16,763 bases of DNA from Candidatus Parcubacteria bacterium (GCA_019658985.1 JAIFWS010000012.1:1-16763); one strand, 5' to 3'. Shown: positions 5,515 through 13,322, counted from the first letter of the stretch. The notes: a model not told the origin generated them from the letters alone. Numbers and translations: made by a program.

Positions 5515-6123
5515 ATGACACCATCAAACACCTCATCATCAAAAAAAATAGTATTGCTTATGGTATTTGCTTTACTATTAATTGGAGGTGGTTTCTATTT
5601 CCTCTATAATCTGTATCAGCAGAATAATTTCCCGATGCCGTTTGAGAATCAGAACCAGACAGCATCGCTTTCCAATTCCGGACTGCCCACTCGCCTTTCC
5701 ATTCCAAGCATCAACGTGGACGCGCCGATTATCCAGGTAGCTTTAGATAAAAACGGGGACGTAGACACGCCGAAAGGGCCATCCGAAGTTGCCTGGTACA
5801 AACTCGGCCCGCGGCCGGGAGACGAAGGCAGCGCAATCCTCACCGGGCATTTCGGCCCTTGGCTCGACGGATCGCATTCGGTATTTGATAATCTAGAGGA
5901 CATAAAAACCGGCGACAAAATATATGTCAAAGACGACAAGGGAAATACAAAAATATTTGAAGTAAAAAGCCGGCGCGAATACAACCCGGACGACAAAGCT
6001 TCCGAGGTATTCAATGATTCCAGCGGTATGCATCTTAACCTGATCACCTGCCACGGAGATTGGCTGGCCAACCAAAAAACATATAACAAGCGACTCGTGA
6101 TTTTCACCGAGTTAGTCAGTTAA
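5515..6123 (+). CDS. Sortase, class F/E-like transpeptidase
   Basis: 202 residues from ATG 5515. One N-terminal anchor lies at about 11-35 (KKIVLLMVFALLLIGGG), then an extracellular sortase domain. RLSIPSINVDAPI and WYKLGPRPGDEGSAILTGHFG are typical of class F/E enzymes. The catalytic triad is visible: His112 (TGHFG), Cys179 (LITCHGDW) and Arg193 (NKRLVIF). It would join the threonine of LPNTG-type signals, such as that of the preceding gene, to a cell-wall amino group. A GTG at 5500 would add five residues, but it touches the base of the 12-bp hairpin, so the ATG is preferred. There is no Shine-Dalgarno. Co-transcription with the LPXTG gene is likely, with the hairpin in between. Confidence 0.92.
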   Translation: MTPSNTSSSKKIVLLMVFALLLIGGGFYFLYNLYQQNNFPMPFENQNQTASLSNSGLPTRLSIPSINVDAPIIQVALDKNGDVDTPKGPSEVAWYKLGPRPGDEGSAILTGHFGPWLDGSHSVFDNLEDIKTGDKIYVKDDKGNTKIFEVKSRREYNPDDKASEVFNDSSGMHLNLITCHGDWLANQKTYNKRLVIFTELVS

Positions 6124-6134
6124 TGATGCACAAC

Positions 6135-6163
6135 AAAAACCGCCCTTTGCCCGGGCGGTTTTT
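6135..6163. terminator. Bidirectional terminator between sortase and ABC permease
   Basis: CCGCCC at 6140-6145 pairs with GGGCGG at 6153-6158, extended by A5 and T5 flanks, with a 7-base loop. It serves the convergent sortase (plus) and ABC exporter (minus) units. Confidence 0.9.
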
Positions 6164-6174
6164 GCGCATAAGAT

Positions 6175-7101
6175 TTACTGCGTTGATTTATTACGGAAAA
6201 GATACGACGCTACCGGAACGGCGACAATAATAATTCCGATGCACCATACAATAGAAAGCCAGGCATGGTTTCCCATCGGAGTACCGATCATTAGCGCGCG
6301 GATTGCTTCAATTACATGGGTTACCGGCTGATTTTGGGCGAATACCCGCAAAATGTATGGCATGCTCTCCGTTGGTACGAAGGCCCCGCTGGCGAAAGTA
6401 AGCGGGAATACCAGGAAAAACCCGAACCACTGCACCGCTTCCACGCTCCTGGCAAGCAGCCCCATAATGGCCGAAACCCAAGAAAGCGCTAGGGTAAATA
6501 ATAACAGAATCCCGATAATCAATAGCCAGTCAGTAAACGATGCAACAGGGCGAAATCCCATGATGAACGCCACAATAATCAGGATAAAAGATGACATGAG
6601 ATTACGGACTAAATCCGCGACCACGTGTCCGGTCATTACCGCTGAACTTAACATCGGCAGCGATTTAAATCTATCAATAATCCCCCGTTTTAAATCTGTT
6701 GCTACGCTCAGCGAAGTAGTAGTTGCTCCAAAAGCCGCCATCTGCACCAAAATGCCTGCCACCAGAAAATTAATGTAATTTATACTGCCCGTATTAATTG
6801 CCCCGCCGAATACATATCCAAACAGTACCATAAACATCACCGGCTGTACGCTGGCGGCCAGCAGCTGGTCCGGGTTTTTGAAAATATGCTTCAAGCTCCG
6901 CATAATCAAAACCCAGGTATCGCTCAATGCAAAATACCAGGACTCCTCCGCCTTTCTTTCAGCCTCTTGTGCAAAAGAATTGGTGGCGGCTGGCGCTGGC
7001 CGGTTTGTTTTTATCTTTTTTAAATCAAACATATTGAAGATAGGATTCAAGAAAGGGTTTATAAGTTTAATAATGTAATCGACGGGAGTCCAGAAGTTCA
7101 T
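6175..7101 (-). CDS. ABC-2 type exporter permease, DrrB-like
   Basis: 308 residues from ATG 7101, one base after the ATPase stop codon; a longer reading frame to 7194 would overlap the ATPase gene by about 90 bases and is not used. The first 80 residues are cytoplasmic. About six membrane helices follow, with the ABC-2 pattern: IMRSLKHIFKNPDQLLAASV before helix 1, the DLKRGIIDRFKSLPM loop, and LTFASGAFVPTESMP near the end. The family makes the membrane part of exporters for drugs, glycolipids or polysaccharides. It pairs with the DrrA-like ATPase next to it. The long N-terminal extension containing NRPAPAATNS is unusual for DrrB. The substrate is unknown. Confidence 0.92.
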   Translation of the reverse strand: MNFWTPVDYIIKLINPFLNPIFNMFDLKKIKTNRPAPAATNSFAQEAERKAEESWYFALSDTWVLIMRSLKHIFKNPDQLLAASVQPVMFMVLFGYVFGGAINTGSINYINFLVAGILVQMAAFGATTTSLSVATDLKRGIIDRFKSLPMLSSAVMTGHVVADLVRNLMSSFILIIVAFIMGFRPVASFTDWLLIIGILLLFTLALSWVSAIMGLLARSVEAVQWFGFFLVFPLTFASGAFVPTESMPYILRVFAQNQPVTHVIEAIRALMIGTPMGNHAWLSIVWCIGIIIVAVPVASYLFRNKSTQ

Positions 7102-7102
7102 A

Positions 7103-8047
7103 TTATTGGGTAATGTTATTTGTTTCCTTCCCGGTAAAATGCAAGAATACATCGTCGAGCGTGGGCGTATGCACCGACATCGCATCAATCTCAATCCCCG
7201 CCCCGTCTAAAATATCCAATACTCTTTTTATTTCCTTCACGCTTCCGTCAGTGGAAATCCCGATGCTCCGTTCTTCGGGATTCTGCCGCAGTCCGCTGCC
7301 CTGGATAAGCGATACCGCTTTTTTAAAGTCGCTTTTATGGTCAATGGTAATTTCAATCCGTTCGCTTCCTACGCGGCTCTTCAGTTCTGTCGGAGTGCCC
7401 TCGGCAATGATTTTTCCTTTATCAAGCACCGCGATCCGGTCAGCCAGCTTATCGGCTTCTTCCAGATATTGGGTCGTAAGAAGGATGGTGACTCCCTGCT
7501 CCATTAATTTTTTGATAATATCCCACATTAAAATCCTGCTGCGGGGATCCAGGCCGGTTGTCGGTTCATCAAGAAAAATAATCGGAGGGGTTGAAATAAG
7601 GCTCAACGCAAGGTCCAGCCTCCGTCGCATACCTCCCGAATAAGTTTTAACAGGTTTGGACGCAGCCTCAACGAGATCGAACTGTTCCAGTAATTCCTGG
7701 GCGCGCGGTTTGATTTTGCTTTTTCCCAAGTGGTACAGCGCCCCCATCATTTCCAAATTCTCCCGGCCGTTCAAATATTCATCCACTGCGGCATACTGCC
7801 CGGTAAGCCCGATTATACTCCGGACTCTTTTAGGTTCTCGAGCCACATCAAATCCGCCAACCAGCGCCTGTCCGCCGTCGGCATTTAAGAGCGTGCTTAA
7901 AATCCGGATAGTTGTTGTTTTCCCCGCCCCGTTCGGCCCGAGCAAAGCGAGCATCTTCCCCTGCGGAACTACCAGGTTAATCCCCTCAAGCACTTTTTGG
8001 TTTTTAAACGATTTAGTGAGATTCTTTATAACAATGGCATCGGTCAT
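7103..8047 (-). CDS. ABC exporter ATP-binding protein, DrrA-like
   Basis: 314 residues. It powers the adjacent permease. Walker A is GPNGAGKT at 37-44, the Q loop is Q84, the signature YSGGMRRRLDLA spans 136-147, Walker B IIFLDE is at 156-161 and the D loop GLDP at 165-168. The switch histidine is Gln193 (TTQYLEEADKLADR), a substitution common in DrrA-type ATPases. A C-terminal domain of about 80 residues after the nucleotide-binding domain is typical of drug-resistance exporters. It follows the carboxypeptidase by 11 bases and precedes the permease by one base. A promoter-like sequence overlaps the carboxypeptidase stop, so it may also be transcribed on its own. Confidence 0.94.
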   Translation of the reverse strand: MTDAIVIKNLTKSFKNQKVLEGINLVVPQGKMLALLGPNGAGKTTTIRILSTLLNADGGQALVGGFDVAREPKRVRSIIGLTGQYAAVDEYLNGRENLEMMGALYHLGKSKIKPRAQELLEQFDLVEAASKPVKTYSGGMRRRLDLALSLISTPPIIFLDEPTTGLDPRSRILMWDIIKKLMEQGVTILLTTQYLEEADKLADRIAVLDKGKIIAEGTPTELKSRVGSERIEITIDHKSDFKKAVSLIQGSGLRQNPEERSIGISTDGSVKEIKRVLDILDGAGIEIDAMSVHTPTLDDVFLHFTGKETNNITQ

Positions 8048-8057
8048 AATATATATA

Positions 8058-8086
8058 ATTATATCGCGGGATTATTTTTAACCCAA
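8058..8086 (-). promoter_or_regulatory. Candidate internal promoter for the ABC exporter
   Basis: On the minus strand, TTGGGT (8086-8081), a 17-base spacer and TATAAT (8063-8058) overlap the carboxypeptidase stop codon. The predicted start near 8051 would leave only about 4 bases before the ATPase ATG at 8047. Confidence 0.45.
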
Positions 8087-8952
8087 TCAATAATTTTGAC
8101 AGTATCTTTTTGCCGGCTTATAGAATGCAATAAGACAATCGCAATCGGTTTTCCTTTTAAATTGAAAACCGAGGCGAACGCCTGCTTGGCTTCAACCAGG
8201 TAACCGGTTTTACCGCCGACGAACTCCGGCGAGTTGTAAAAATTATTCAGATTCTGGAACTTAAGCAGCTTTCCGGTAGGATCGGGCAGCCAGAAATTAT
8301 TATCTTTAGTGATGGTTAAGATTTCCGGATGGCGATTATAAATATAGCTTATAAGTTTTGATAAATCAGAAGCTGTAGAATGGTTTTCCACGTTAAGCCC
8401 ATGCACATCATAGAAAACGGTATTATCCATGCCCAGTTCTTTTGCCTTTTGGTTCATCAGTGATAGGAACTTGGGATTGCCGACGGTATAGCTGATTGAT
8501 TCAGCGGCGTCGTTAACGGATTGTATTAAGCTGGCTCTCAATAAATTATTAACAGAGACGGTCAGATTTTCAAAAAGCGACGGGCTGTAACCCTCGGGTT
8601 TTAACATGTCCGAGGTTAGCGTAACCGTCTGGTTGGTATCAACATTTTCCAGCGCAACCACCGCGTTCATCAATTTGGTAATGGAAGCAAGGGGAAACGC
8701 CTGGTTGGGATTTTTTGAAGACAGCAAAGAGCCATTGGAAAGGTCCATTACCACATAGGAATCAGACACCGTGCCCTCCTGCAACTGCAAATCCGCCATT
8801 AACCCTTGCAAGTACTTAATTTGGGCTAAGATGGCCTGGATTTTCTCCTGGACCGGTTGATCACTTGGCTTATTAACGGCCAGAGCAGCCCGCATCGGCG
8901 CGGACAATACACATATGGCCAGTAGAATAATGAAAAAAGTGTTTTTTATCAT
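8059..8952 (-). CDS. Serine-type D-Ala-D-Ala carboxypeptidase (peptidase S11, PBP5-like)
   Basis: 297 residues. A signal peptide covers 1-25 (ending AALA), and a predicted coiled coil lies at about 33-59. The penicillin-binding catalytic domain follows with all three motifs: SxxK as SITK (S90, K93), SxN as SVN (S145, N147) and KTG at 248-250. It trims the terminal D-Ala from peptidoglycan stem peptides outside the membrane. The family C-terminal beta domain and amphipathic anchor are absent; the protein stops soon after the core, so anchoring may depend on an uncleaved signal or the coiled coil. A good promoter lies just upstream and no Shine-Dalgarno is present. The DrrAB-like exporter genes follow on the same strand, 11 bases away. 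Confidence 0.93.
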   Translation of the reverse strand: MIKNTFFIILLAICVLSAPMRAALAVNKPSDQPVQEKIQAILAQIKYLQGLMADLQLQEGTVSDSYVVMDLSNGSLLSSKNPNQAFPLASITKLMNAVVALENVDTNQTVTLTSDMLKPEGYSPSLFENLTVSVNNLLRASLIQSVNDAAESISYTVGNPKFLSLMNQKAKELGMDNTVFYDVHGLNVENHSTASDLSKLISYIYNRHPEILTITKDNNFWLPDPTGKLLKFQNLNNFYNSPEFVGGKTGYLVEAKQAFASVFNLKGKPIAIVLLHSISRQKDTVKIIDWVKNNPAI

Positions 8953-8972
8953 AGGCGATGTTTTGAGTGTTC

Positions 8973-9001
8973 ATTGTAAACAAAAAAACTTATCCTTTCA
9001 A
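8973..9001 (-). promoter_or_regulatory. Promoter of the carboxypeptidase gene
   Basis: On the minus strand, TTGAAA (9001-8996), a 17-base spacer and TACAAT (8978-8973). The predicted start near 8966 gives a leader of about 14 bases without a Shine-Dalgarno. Confidence 0.65.
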
Positions 9002-9023
9002 GGCGCGTTGGCGATTCAACGCC

Positions 9024-9284
9024 TTACTCTGAGCCGGAGTCTTTTAGCTGGGTATCGATGAAAAACTGGGCGCCATCCAACGCGAAATCTTCCGCTTTTT
9101 GCTTAGAAGTGAACTGCTCATTATCAAAAACCAGCGGGGTTTGCACGCCAATAGGATTAGAAGCAGCTTGCCGTAATCTGGCCTGCCCTATCCACTTATC
9201 GTCTTCATTCTTGAAAGCAGTGGCGATAATAGTATAACCGTTGTAGTTTATAGACTGCATATCTTTGTTGAGTTGCTCTTCCAT
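9024..9284 (-). CDS. Small cytoplasmic protein of unknown function, 86 residues
   Basis: No family recognised with confidence. The protein is soluble, with no signal or membrane segment. It reads as two or three beta strands (INYNGYTIIATAF, KWIGQARLRQAA), a strand (TPLVFDNEQF) and a final helix (SKQKAEDFALDGAQFFIDTQ). This Trp-containing beta-hairpin followed by F-T-S-x-x-x-A and a helix ending in FID resembles several short bacterial domains of unknown function. It starts at ATG 9284 with a promoter-like TTGTTG-N17-TAGGAT just before it, so the leader would be about 6 bases. It is transcribed separately from the VOC gene upstream, which ends at a strong terminator. No terminator is obvious after its stop at 9024. 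Confidence 0.7.
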   Translation of the reverse strand: MEEQLNKDMQSINYNGYTIIATAFKNEDDKWIGQARLRQAASNPIGVQTPLVFDNEQFTSKQKAEDFALDGAQFFIDTQLKDSGSE

Positions 9285-9296
9285 TTTATCGCAGAC

Positions 9297-9325
9297 ATCC
9301 TAAATTTTTTATTAATCTACAACAA
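9297..9325 (-). promoter_or_regulatory. Candidate promoter of the 86-residue gene
   Basis: On the minus strand, TTGTTG (9325-9320), a 17-base spacer and TAGGAT (9302-9297). The -35 lies in the end arm of the preceding terminator. The predicted start near 9290 is about 6 bases from the ATG. Confidence 0.45.
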
Positions 9326-9350
9326 AAGCGCCTCGGGGCGCTTTTGTTGT
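9319..9350 (-). terminator. Terminator after the VOC gene
   Basis: A perfect 14-bp stem (9319-9332 with 9337-9350) with a 4-base loop; its outer part is A/T rich, giving a TTTTGTTGT tail on the minus strand. It lies 25 bases past the VOC stop. Confidence 0.85.
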
Positions 9351-9374
9351 CATAAAAGTTTTAAAATTCCTTAA

Positions 9375-9788
9375 TTATGCCTTTTTCCCGGCGATATTTA
9401 CCAGCCAGTGAATGCCGAATTTATCCGTCAACATGCCAAACATATCTCCCCATGGAGCTTTTTCCAAGGGCATGGTAACTTTAGCCCCCTCAGAGAGTTT
9501 ATCCCAATATCCCTTTAGCTCTGCCTCATTATCACCGCTGAGCGAAACAGAAATGTTATTCCCCGGCTTGTAGTCCGTCCCCGGAGTATCGGAAGCCATC
9601 AGAATCATATCATTATCAGCAACCAGCATGGCATGCATAATGCCATCGGGGTTAGTCTCATTCAGTGGCGCGCCGCCCTCTTTAAACGTACTCATGGCCA
9701 GCTTGCCGCCGAAAGCATTTTTATAAAATTCCATGGCCTCTTTGGCATTACCATCGAAACTGATATATGGATTGAGTTTGCTTTGCAT
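9375..9788 (-). CDS. VOC-superfamily protein, PhnB-like
   Basis: 137 residues, typical of single-domain PhnB/glyoxalase-fold proteins (often annotated as 3-demethylubiquinone-9 methyltransferase-like). The family start LNPYISFDGNAKEAMEFYKN is followed by AFGGKL, then MHAMLVADNDMILMASD, and the C-terminal WGDMFGMLTDKFGIHWLVNI, which is a family hallmark. These proteins form dimers with paired beta-alpha-beta-beta-beta units. The real reaction is unknown for most members. Metal-ligand positions are not clearly conserved, so catalysis should not be assumed. It starts at ATG 9788 in an AT-rich stretch with no Shine-Dalgarno, and is monocistronic with a strong terminator. Confidence 0.93.
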   Translation of the reverse strand: MQSKLNPYISFDGNAKEAMEFYKNAFGGKLAMSTFKEGGAPLNETNPDGIMHAMLVADNDMILMASDTPGTDYKPGNNISVSLSGDNEAELKGYWDKLSEGAKVTMPLEKAPWGDMFGMLTDKFGIHWLVNIAGKKA

Positions 9789-9878
9789 ATTTTTTACATT
9801 TAATAATATATTATTTTTTATACATCATACACTAATTTACAATAAAGATATAAATTTTGAATTAAAAAGTGCGCAAGC

Positions 9879-9912
9879 AAAACGGCGGGGCCGAAGCCCC
9901 GCCGTTTTTTTT
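9879..9912. terminator. Terminator after the giant surface protein gene
   Basis: A 13-bp stem (9879-9891 with 9896-9908), with a GC-rich core. On the minus strand the loop reads TTCG closed by C-G, the very stable UUCG class, and the tail is T4. On the plus strand the tail is T8, although no plus-strand gene precedes it. Confidence 0.85.
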
Positions 9913-9941
9913 CACTCACCTATCCTTGGCCTTGGCAAAGA

Positions 9942-12900
9942 TTAGCTGTGTATTGATACGCTGCCAGTTGGATAATTAATGATGAGCGTTCCTGTTTCCG
10001 CGGCGGTTGCGCCACTGCCTGCCAAATCAGTCCATGTGAATGAGGCAGCAGGTGTTACGCTGACGGCTACTGAATCAGTAGATGAGCCGTTCAAAGTGCT
10101 TACCTGGACCTCGATCCTGAAGGTCTGAGATGTGCCGGCTGGGATAGTATACCCTCCAGTAAAGGTAACAAGGGCCGTTGCTGAAGATGTACCATTGCCT
10201 GTGACACTGCCAACCGTGGCGTTGCTAATAACTGATCCACTGGAATCCTTGACAATAAGGCTTGTCGAAGGAGAGATGTGGGTTCCGGCAGCGTTGCCAG
10301 TGAATACGAGAGGGAGGGTGTTAAGCCTGATATCCCCTTTCGCATCAGCAGTTACTCTGATGTCAGCGACGTAGACGCTTCCTACGGTCAATCCGGCAGC
10401 AGAACTTCCGCTTTGGCCATTAGGCAAACCGAGCACGATTGATGGACGGGATCCAACCAATCTCATGGTAGGAGCAGCAACTGTAACGTTGCCCGCCAAA
10501 GTCACATCGCAGGTACCAAGGGATGTGGTACACATCGTAGAGGTGGTTCCTCCGGATGTGAATCTTACATAACCCAAGGCTACTGTTGAAGTGCTGCCTG
10601 AAGCGTTACCGCCAGTTCCGGTATGAGGATATGAAATGAATGCATCAACGTTCAATCCTGATCCTCCCTGCGGTACGGTCAAATTAAGACCTGTCAGATA
10701 AGCCACTCCGCTGACTACCGGTGCTGAAACAGAACCTACGCGAATGGACGAAGCTGGACTTGCAGCGGTTCCCGAGACAACGAATTTCAGTTCGTTAACG
10801 GTAGCGCTTCCGCTGCTTGAGGTAATGTTAAAGGTAGCTTTAGTAGCGTCAGTTGCGCCTCCAGCTGAAGGGACATACTGAGAAACCGAAGATGAAGAGT
10901 TGATTAAGGTAGGTGGATTGTTAACCGTTCCTGCGCCAAAGGTGATAGTCTGTCCTGTCGTAGCAGCGCTGGTTGACGAGACGTTGCTTGATGTACCGAT
11001 CGAGGTGACAGTCAAGGTAGTGATTGTCGTTACGCCGGTTTGGGTGGCGCTGTCGGCAAAGACGTCAATCGTCCTGGTTGCTCCTGGCGCAAGCGTGAAG
11101 TCAACCGAGAAGGTGTTTGAAGCCTGCGGCTGGACTGGTGTGCCTGCGGACCCGGAAGTCTCTGATAAGCGCAAAGCTGAAAGGTTGGTCAAAGCAGCGG
11201 TTCCTGAAATATCAACCTTGAGGCTAGTTACGCGTACAGATTCAGAAGTACTCTGGTTCTGCAATACGAATGAACCGATTTTTACTCCTGTTGTGTTAGG
11301 GCTTACGGTCTGGTTAGCATAGCCCGGATTTATGGATACTACCAATAAACCGGTTTGGATGGTCAGCGTTGGGCCGACAACGTTTGAAGCTGGGAAGTTT
11401 ACGGTCGCATTGGAAGCTCCTGAGCCGCTGATTCCAAAGCCCTGGGCATTAGCAGTTCCGGCGTTCAATGTAACTTGAACTGATCCATTGGTGTAATTGA
11501 TGTTGCCTGGCGTGCTCCTGAGGTTAGCGCGCACTTCAAGGAAGCTGTCCTGTCCGGCCGGAACGATCATTTGCGATCCAAGCTGGAAGGTCAGTGATCC
11601 GGATGTCCAGTTCTGGGATGAACCCACCTGGGATCCGTTAAAGTACAACGATACCTGGTCCAATCCCGCGGCTCCGGTTGGAGCGGTTGGGAAAGATGGA
11701 GTGATTGTCAAGCTGCTTACCTTCAAGTCTTCTCCGTAGCCGTGCATTCTGAATTTGCCGATAACTACGTTAGAAGCTCCTCCGGTAACATTGGTGGTTG
11801 ACTGGAATACTGGGTCAACAACAACGGTTGCTGATCCGGCAAGGATGGTTACGGTTCCAGCATTGCTTGGCAAAGAACCTGATCCCGATGTAGTGGTAAC
11901 AACGTTAACACCTAATTGAGGATCAAGGATTGTGATGTCAGCTGGCTGTTGGAGCGAGAACTGTATTGTCCTGTTAGCGCCTGCTTCAACATTTCCCCGG
12001 ACTTCCATAGTATGGGATCCGGTTCCAAGGCTGAGCGGCGAAGCGCCGAAGTCAAAGAACGCGTAATTAGATCCATTGATTGAGATAATCGATGCTGTCC
12101 TGCCGGAATCAATTCCGTCGACAAACAATCTGATGTTGCTCAAAGCATTACTTGGAGCAGATCCGATCATTCTGAAGTTAACAGACCTGAGTGATACCGT
12201 CCTGGTGTTAACCTGGATGGTATTTGACCAGAACGTGTATGAAGTAGTTCCGGCGTTTACGTTAACATTACCGCCCGGTCCTCCCGCAGCCGTGTTAGCT
12301 GCGTTAAATGAAACCGCGGCTAGAGACGAACCATTGGCGACCCTCATGGAATTTCCCTGGAGGTTAACGGCCAAAGCAGATTGGTTTGAAGCCGTAAAGT
12401 TTGACATGGCGACAGCAATGGTCTGCCCGCTCTTGCTGGTGTCAGTTGTAACGTCCGCTTTTACCGCGATGGTAGCAGAACCATTTACCGGGAAATTCAA
12501 ATTATTCATGGTAATGGTGCTGTTGTTGTTAAACGAGAATCCGTCGGTAAGGCGCTGGTTGCCGTTATACAGATAAACGTTGGTCAATGTGTTTTGGTCT
12601 GAAATTCCGGTGCGCGTCAACGTGACCGAGTTGAGTGTGCCAGTGCCCGTGAACAAGACGTGCAGCATGTCTGCTGTTGCCTGTCCCGTGACGATCGTTC
12701 CCGTTGCCGGATTATCCGATGCGAGCGTCGCGCTCAATGCGCCGGTCGGATTCGGATCAGGGTTTGGGTTCGGATTAGGATTTGGGTTAGGGTTTGGGTT
12801 AGGAGCTACCAAGAGTGCGTTTAATTGTGCCCTAGTAGTTGAACCCACAAGACCCGTGCCTTGCGTCAATCCCCATGGCGTAAGGATTTGTGCCCGATAT

Positions 12901-13265
12901 TTTACTTGAAAACGGATAACGGCTGACCGTGTCCGGGTACCAAAATAGGTAGACTCGGCTCCGGGAGAACCGGCTCCGCTTACTGCAACTTGCGTATCAG
13001 CAGATTGGTTTAACACTGCCTGCAGACAGCGTACGTCAGCACCCGTTGAACCAAGCCTGAGGTTCCGGGTGAACGTGATGCCAGCGCAAGCAGCAGGAGC
13101 CGAAGCGGCGGTCTGGCCTTGCAATTGCGCTAACTGAGCTGTCAGGGCATTAATTTGTGCCTGAAGCTCGGAAGCCGTAATGGCGCCAGCAAAAGAAGGA
13201 GTAAGCAGAGCTACTCCCAAGGCAATCACTGCGCCGTTACGGAAAAGCTTTTGTATATTAATCAT
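9942..13265 (-). CDS. Giant secreted surface protein with peptidoglycan-binding domain and beta-sandwich repeats (S-layer-like candidate)
   Basis: 1107 residues. A signal peptide covers about 1-28 (SFAGA end). A short coiled coil follows at 30-52 (SELQAQINALTAQLAQLQGQ). Residues about 60-152 form a PG_binding_1-like helical domain (LRLGSTGADVRCLQAVLN, YFGTRTRSAVIRFQ, VGSTTRAQLNALL). An Asn-Pro linker lies at 155-173. The remaining 930 residues are about six divergent Ser/Thr/Gly/Asn-rich beta units of 110-150 residues, with recurring strands such as LTNLSALRLSE and IPAGTSQTFRIEV. There is no LPXTG signal and no C-terminal membrane helix, so attachment would be through the N-terminal domain. 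It starts at ATG 13265 with no Shine-Dalgarno. Twin palindromes lie directly upstream. Size and composition suggest an abundant outer-surface protein, but S-layer formation is inference. Confidence 0.88.
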   Translation of the reverse strand: MINIQKLFRNGAVIALGVALLTPSFAGAITASELQAQINALTAQLAQLQGQTAASAPAACAGITFTRNLRLGSTGADVRCLQAVLNQSADTQVAVSGAGSPGAESTYFGTRTRSAVIRFQVKYRAQILTPWGLTQGTGLVGSTTRAQLNALLVAPNPNPNPNPNPNPNPDPNPTGALSATLASDNPATGTIVTGQATADMLHVLFTGTGTLNSVTLTRTGISDQNTLTNVYLYNGNQRLTDGFSFNNNSTITMNNLNFPVNGSATIAVKADVTTDTSKSGQTIAVAMSNFTASNQSALAVNLQGNSMRVANGSSLAAVSFNAANTAAGGPGGNVNVNAGTTSYTFWSNTIQVNTRTVSLRSVNFRMIGSAPSNALSNIRLFVDGIDSGRTASIISINGSNYAFFDFGASPLSLGTGSHTMEVRGNVEAGANRTIQFSLQQPADITILDPQLGVNVVTTTSGSGSLPSNAGTVTILAGSATVVVDPVFQSTTNVTGGASNVVIGKFRMHGYGEDLKVSSLTITPSFPTAPTGAAGLDQVSLYFNGSQVGSSQNWTSGSLTFQLGSQMIVPAGQDSFLEVRANLRSTPGNINYTNGSVQVTLNAGTANAQGFGISGSGASNATVNFPASNVVGPTLTIQTGLLVVSINPGYANQTVSPNTTGVKIGSFVLQNQSTSESVRVTSLKVDISGTAALTNLSALRLSETSGSAGTPVQPQASNTFSVDFTLAPGATRTIDVFADSATQTGVTTITTLTVTSIGTSSNVSSTSAATTGQTITFGAGTVNNPPTLINSSSSVSQYVPSAGGATDATKATFNITSSSGSATVNELKFVVSGTAASPASSIRVGSVSAPVVSGVAYLTGLNLTVPQGGSGLNVDAFISYPHTGTGGNASGSTSTVALGYVRFTSGGTTSTMCTTSLGTCDVTLAGNVTVAAPTMRLVGSRPSIVLGLPNGQSGSSAAGLTVGSVYVADIRVTADAKGDIRLNTLPLVFTGNAAGTHISPSTSLIVKDSSGSVISNATVGSVTGNGTSSATALVTFTGGYTIPAGTSQTFRIEVQVSTLNGSSTDSVAVSVTPAASFTWTDLAGSGATAAETGTLIINYPTGSVSIHS
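12748..12803 (-). repeat. Asn-Pro linker repeat, telomere-like hexamers
   Basis: About nine hexamers of the form GG(A/G)TT(T/A/C) on the plus strand, including GGGTTA and GGGTTT, encode the (Asn-Pro) linker of the giant protein on the minus strand. The unit is in frame, two codons per repeat. One unit reads as Asp-Pro, so the array is not perfect. Confidence 0.85.
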
Positions 13266-13285
13266 ATTTTTATATTTTAGCCCTA

Positions 13286-13322
13286 TGTAATTACAACAAA
13301 CGCACTAGATGCTGTAATTACA
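13286..13322. promoter_or_regulatory. Twin palindromic operator candidates upstream of the giant surface protein
   Basis: The perfect 10-base palindrome TGTAATTACA occurs at 13286-13295 and again at 13313-13322, 27 bases apart centre to centre. They lie 21-57 bases before the gene start. A possible minus-strand -10 (TAAAAT, 13279-13274) puts the nearer copy in the spacer, as expected for a repressor site. The rest of the 291-base gap 13266-13556 holds a terminator and no convincing gene. Confidence 0.55.

Noticed and set aside
7102..7194. Extended N-terminus for the ABC permease (start at 7194)
   Set aside because: It would overlap the ATPase gene by about 90 bases and adds Arg/Cys-rich residues; ATG 7101, one base after the ATPase stop, is the natural start.
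9733..9945. A 70-codon plus-strand frame running over the terminator at 9879-9912
   Set aside because: It runs through a perfect terminator stem and overlaps the start of the VOC gene on the other strand; it is not a plausible gene.
12748..12803. A true telomere or CRISPR-like array
   Set aside because: The hexamers stay in frame and encode a Pro-Asn linker in a clear gene; there are no spacers and no chromosome end.
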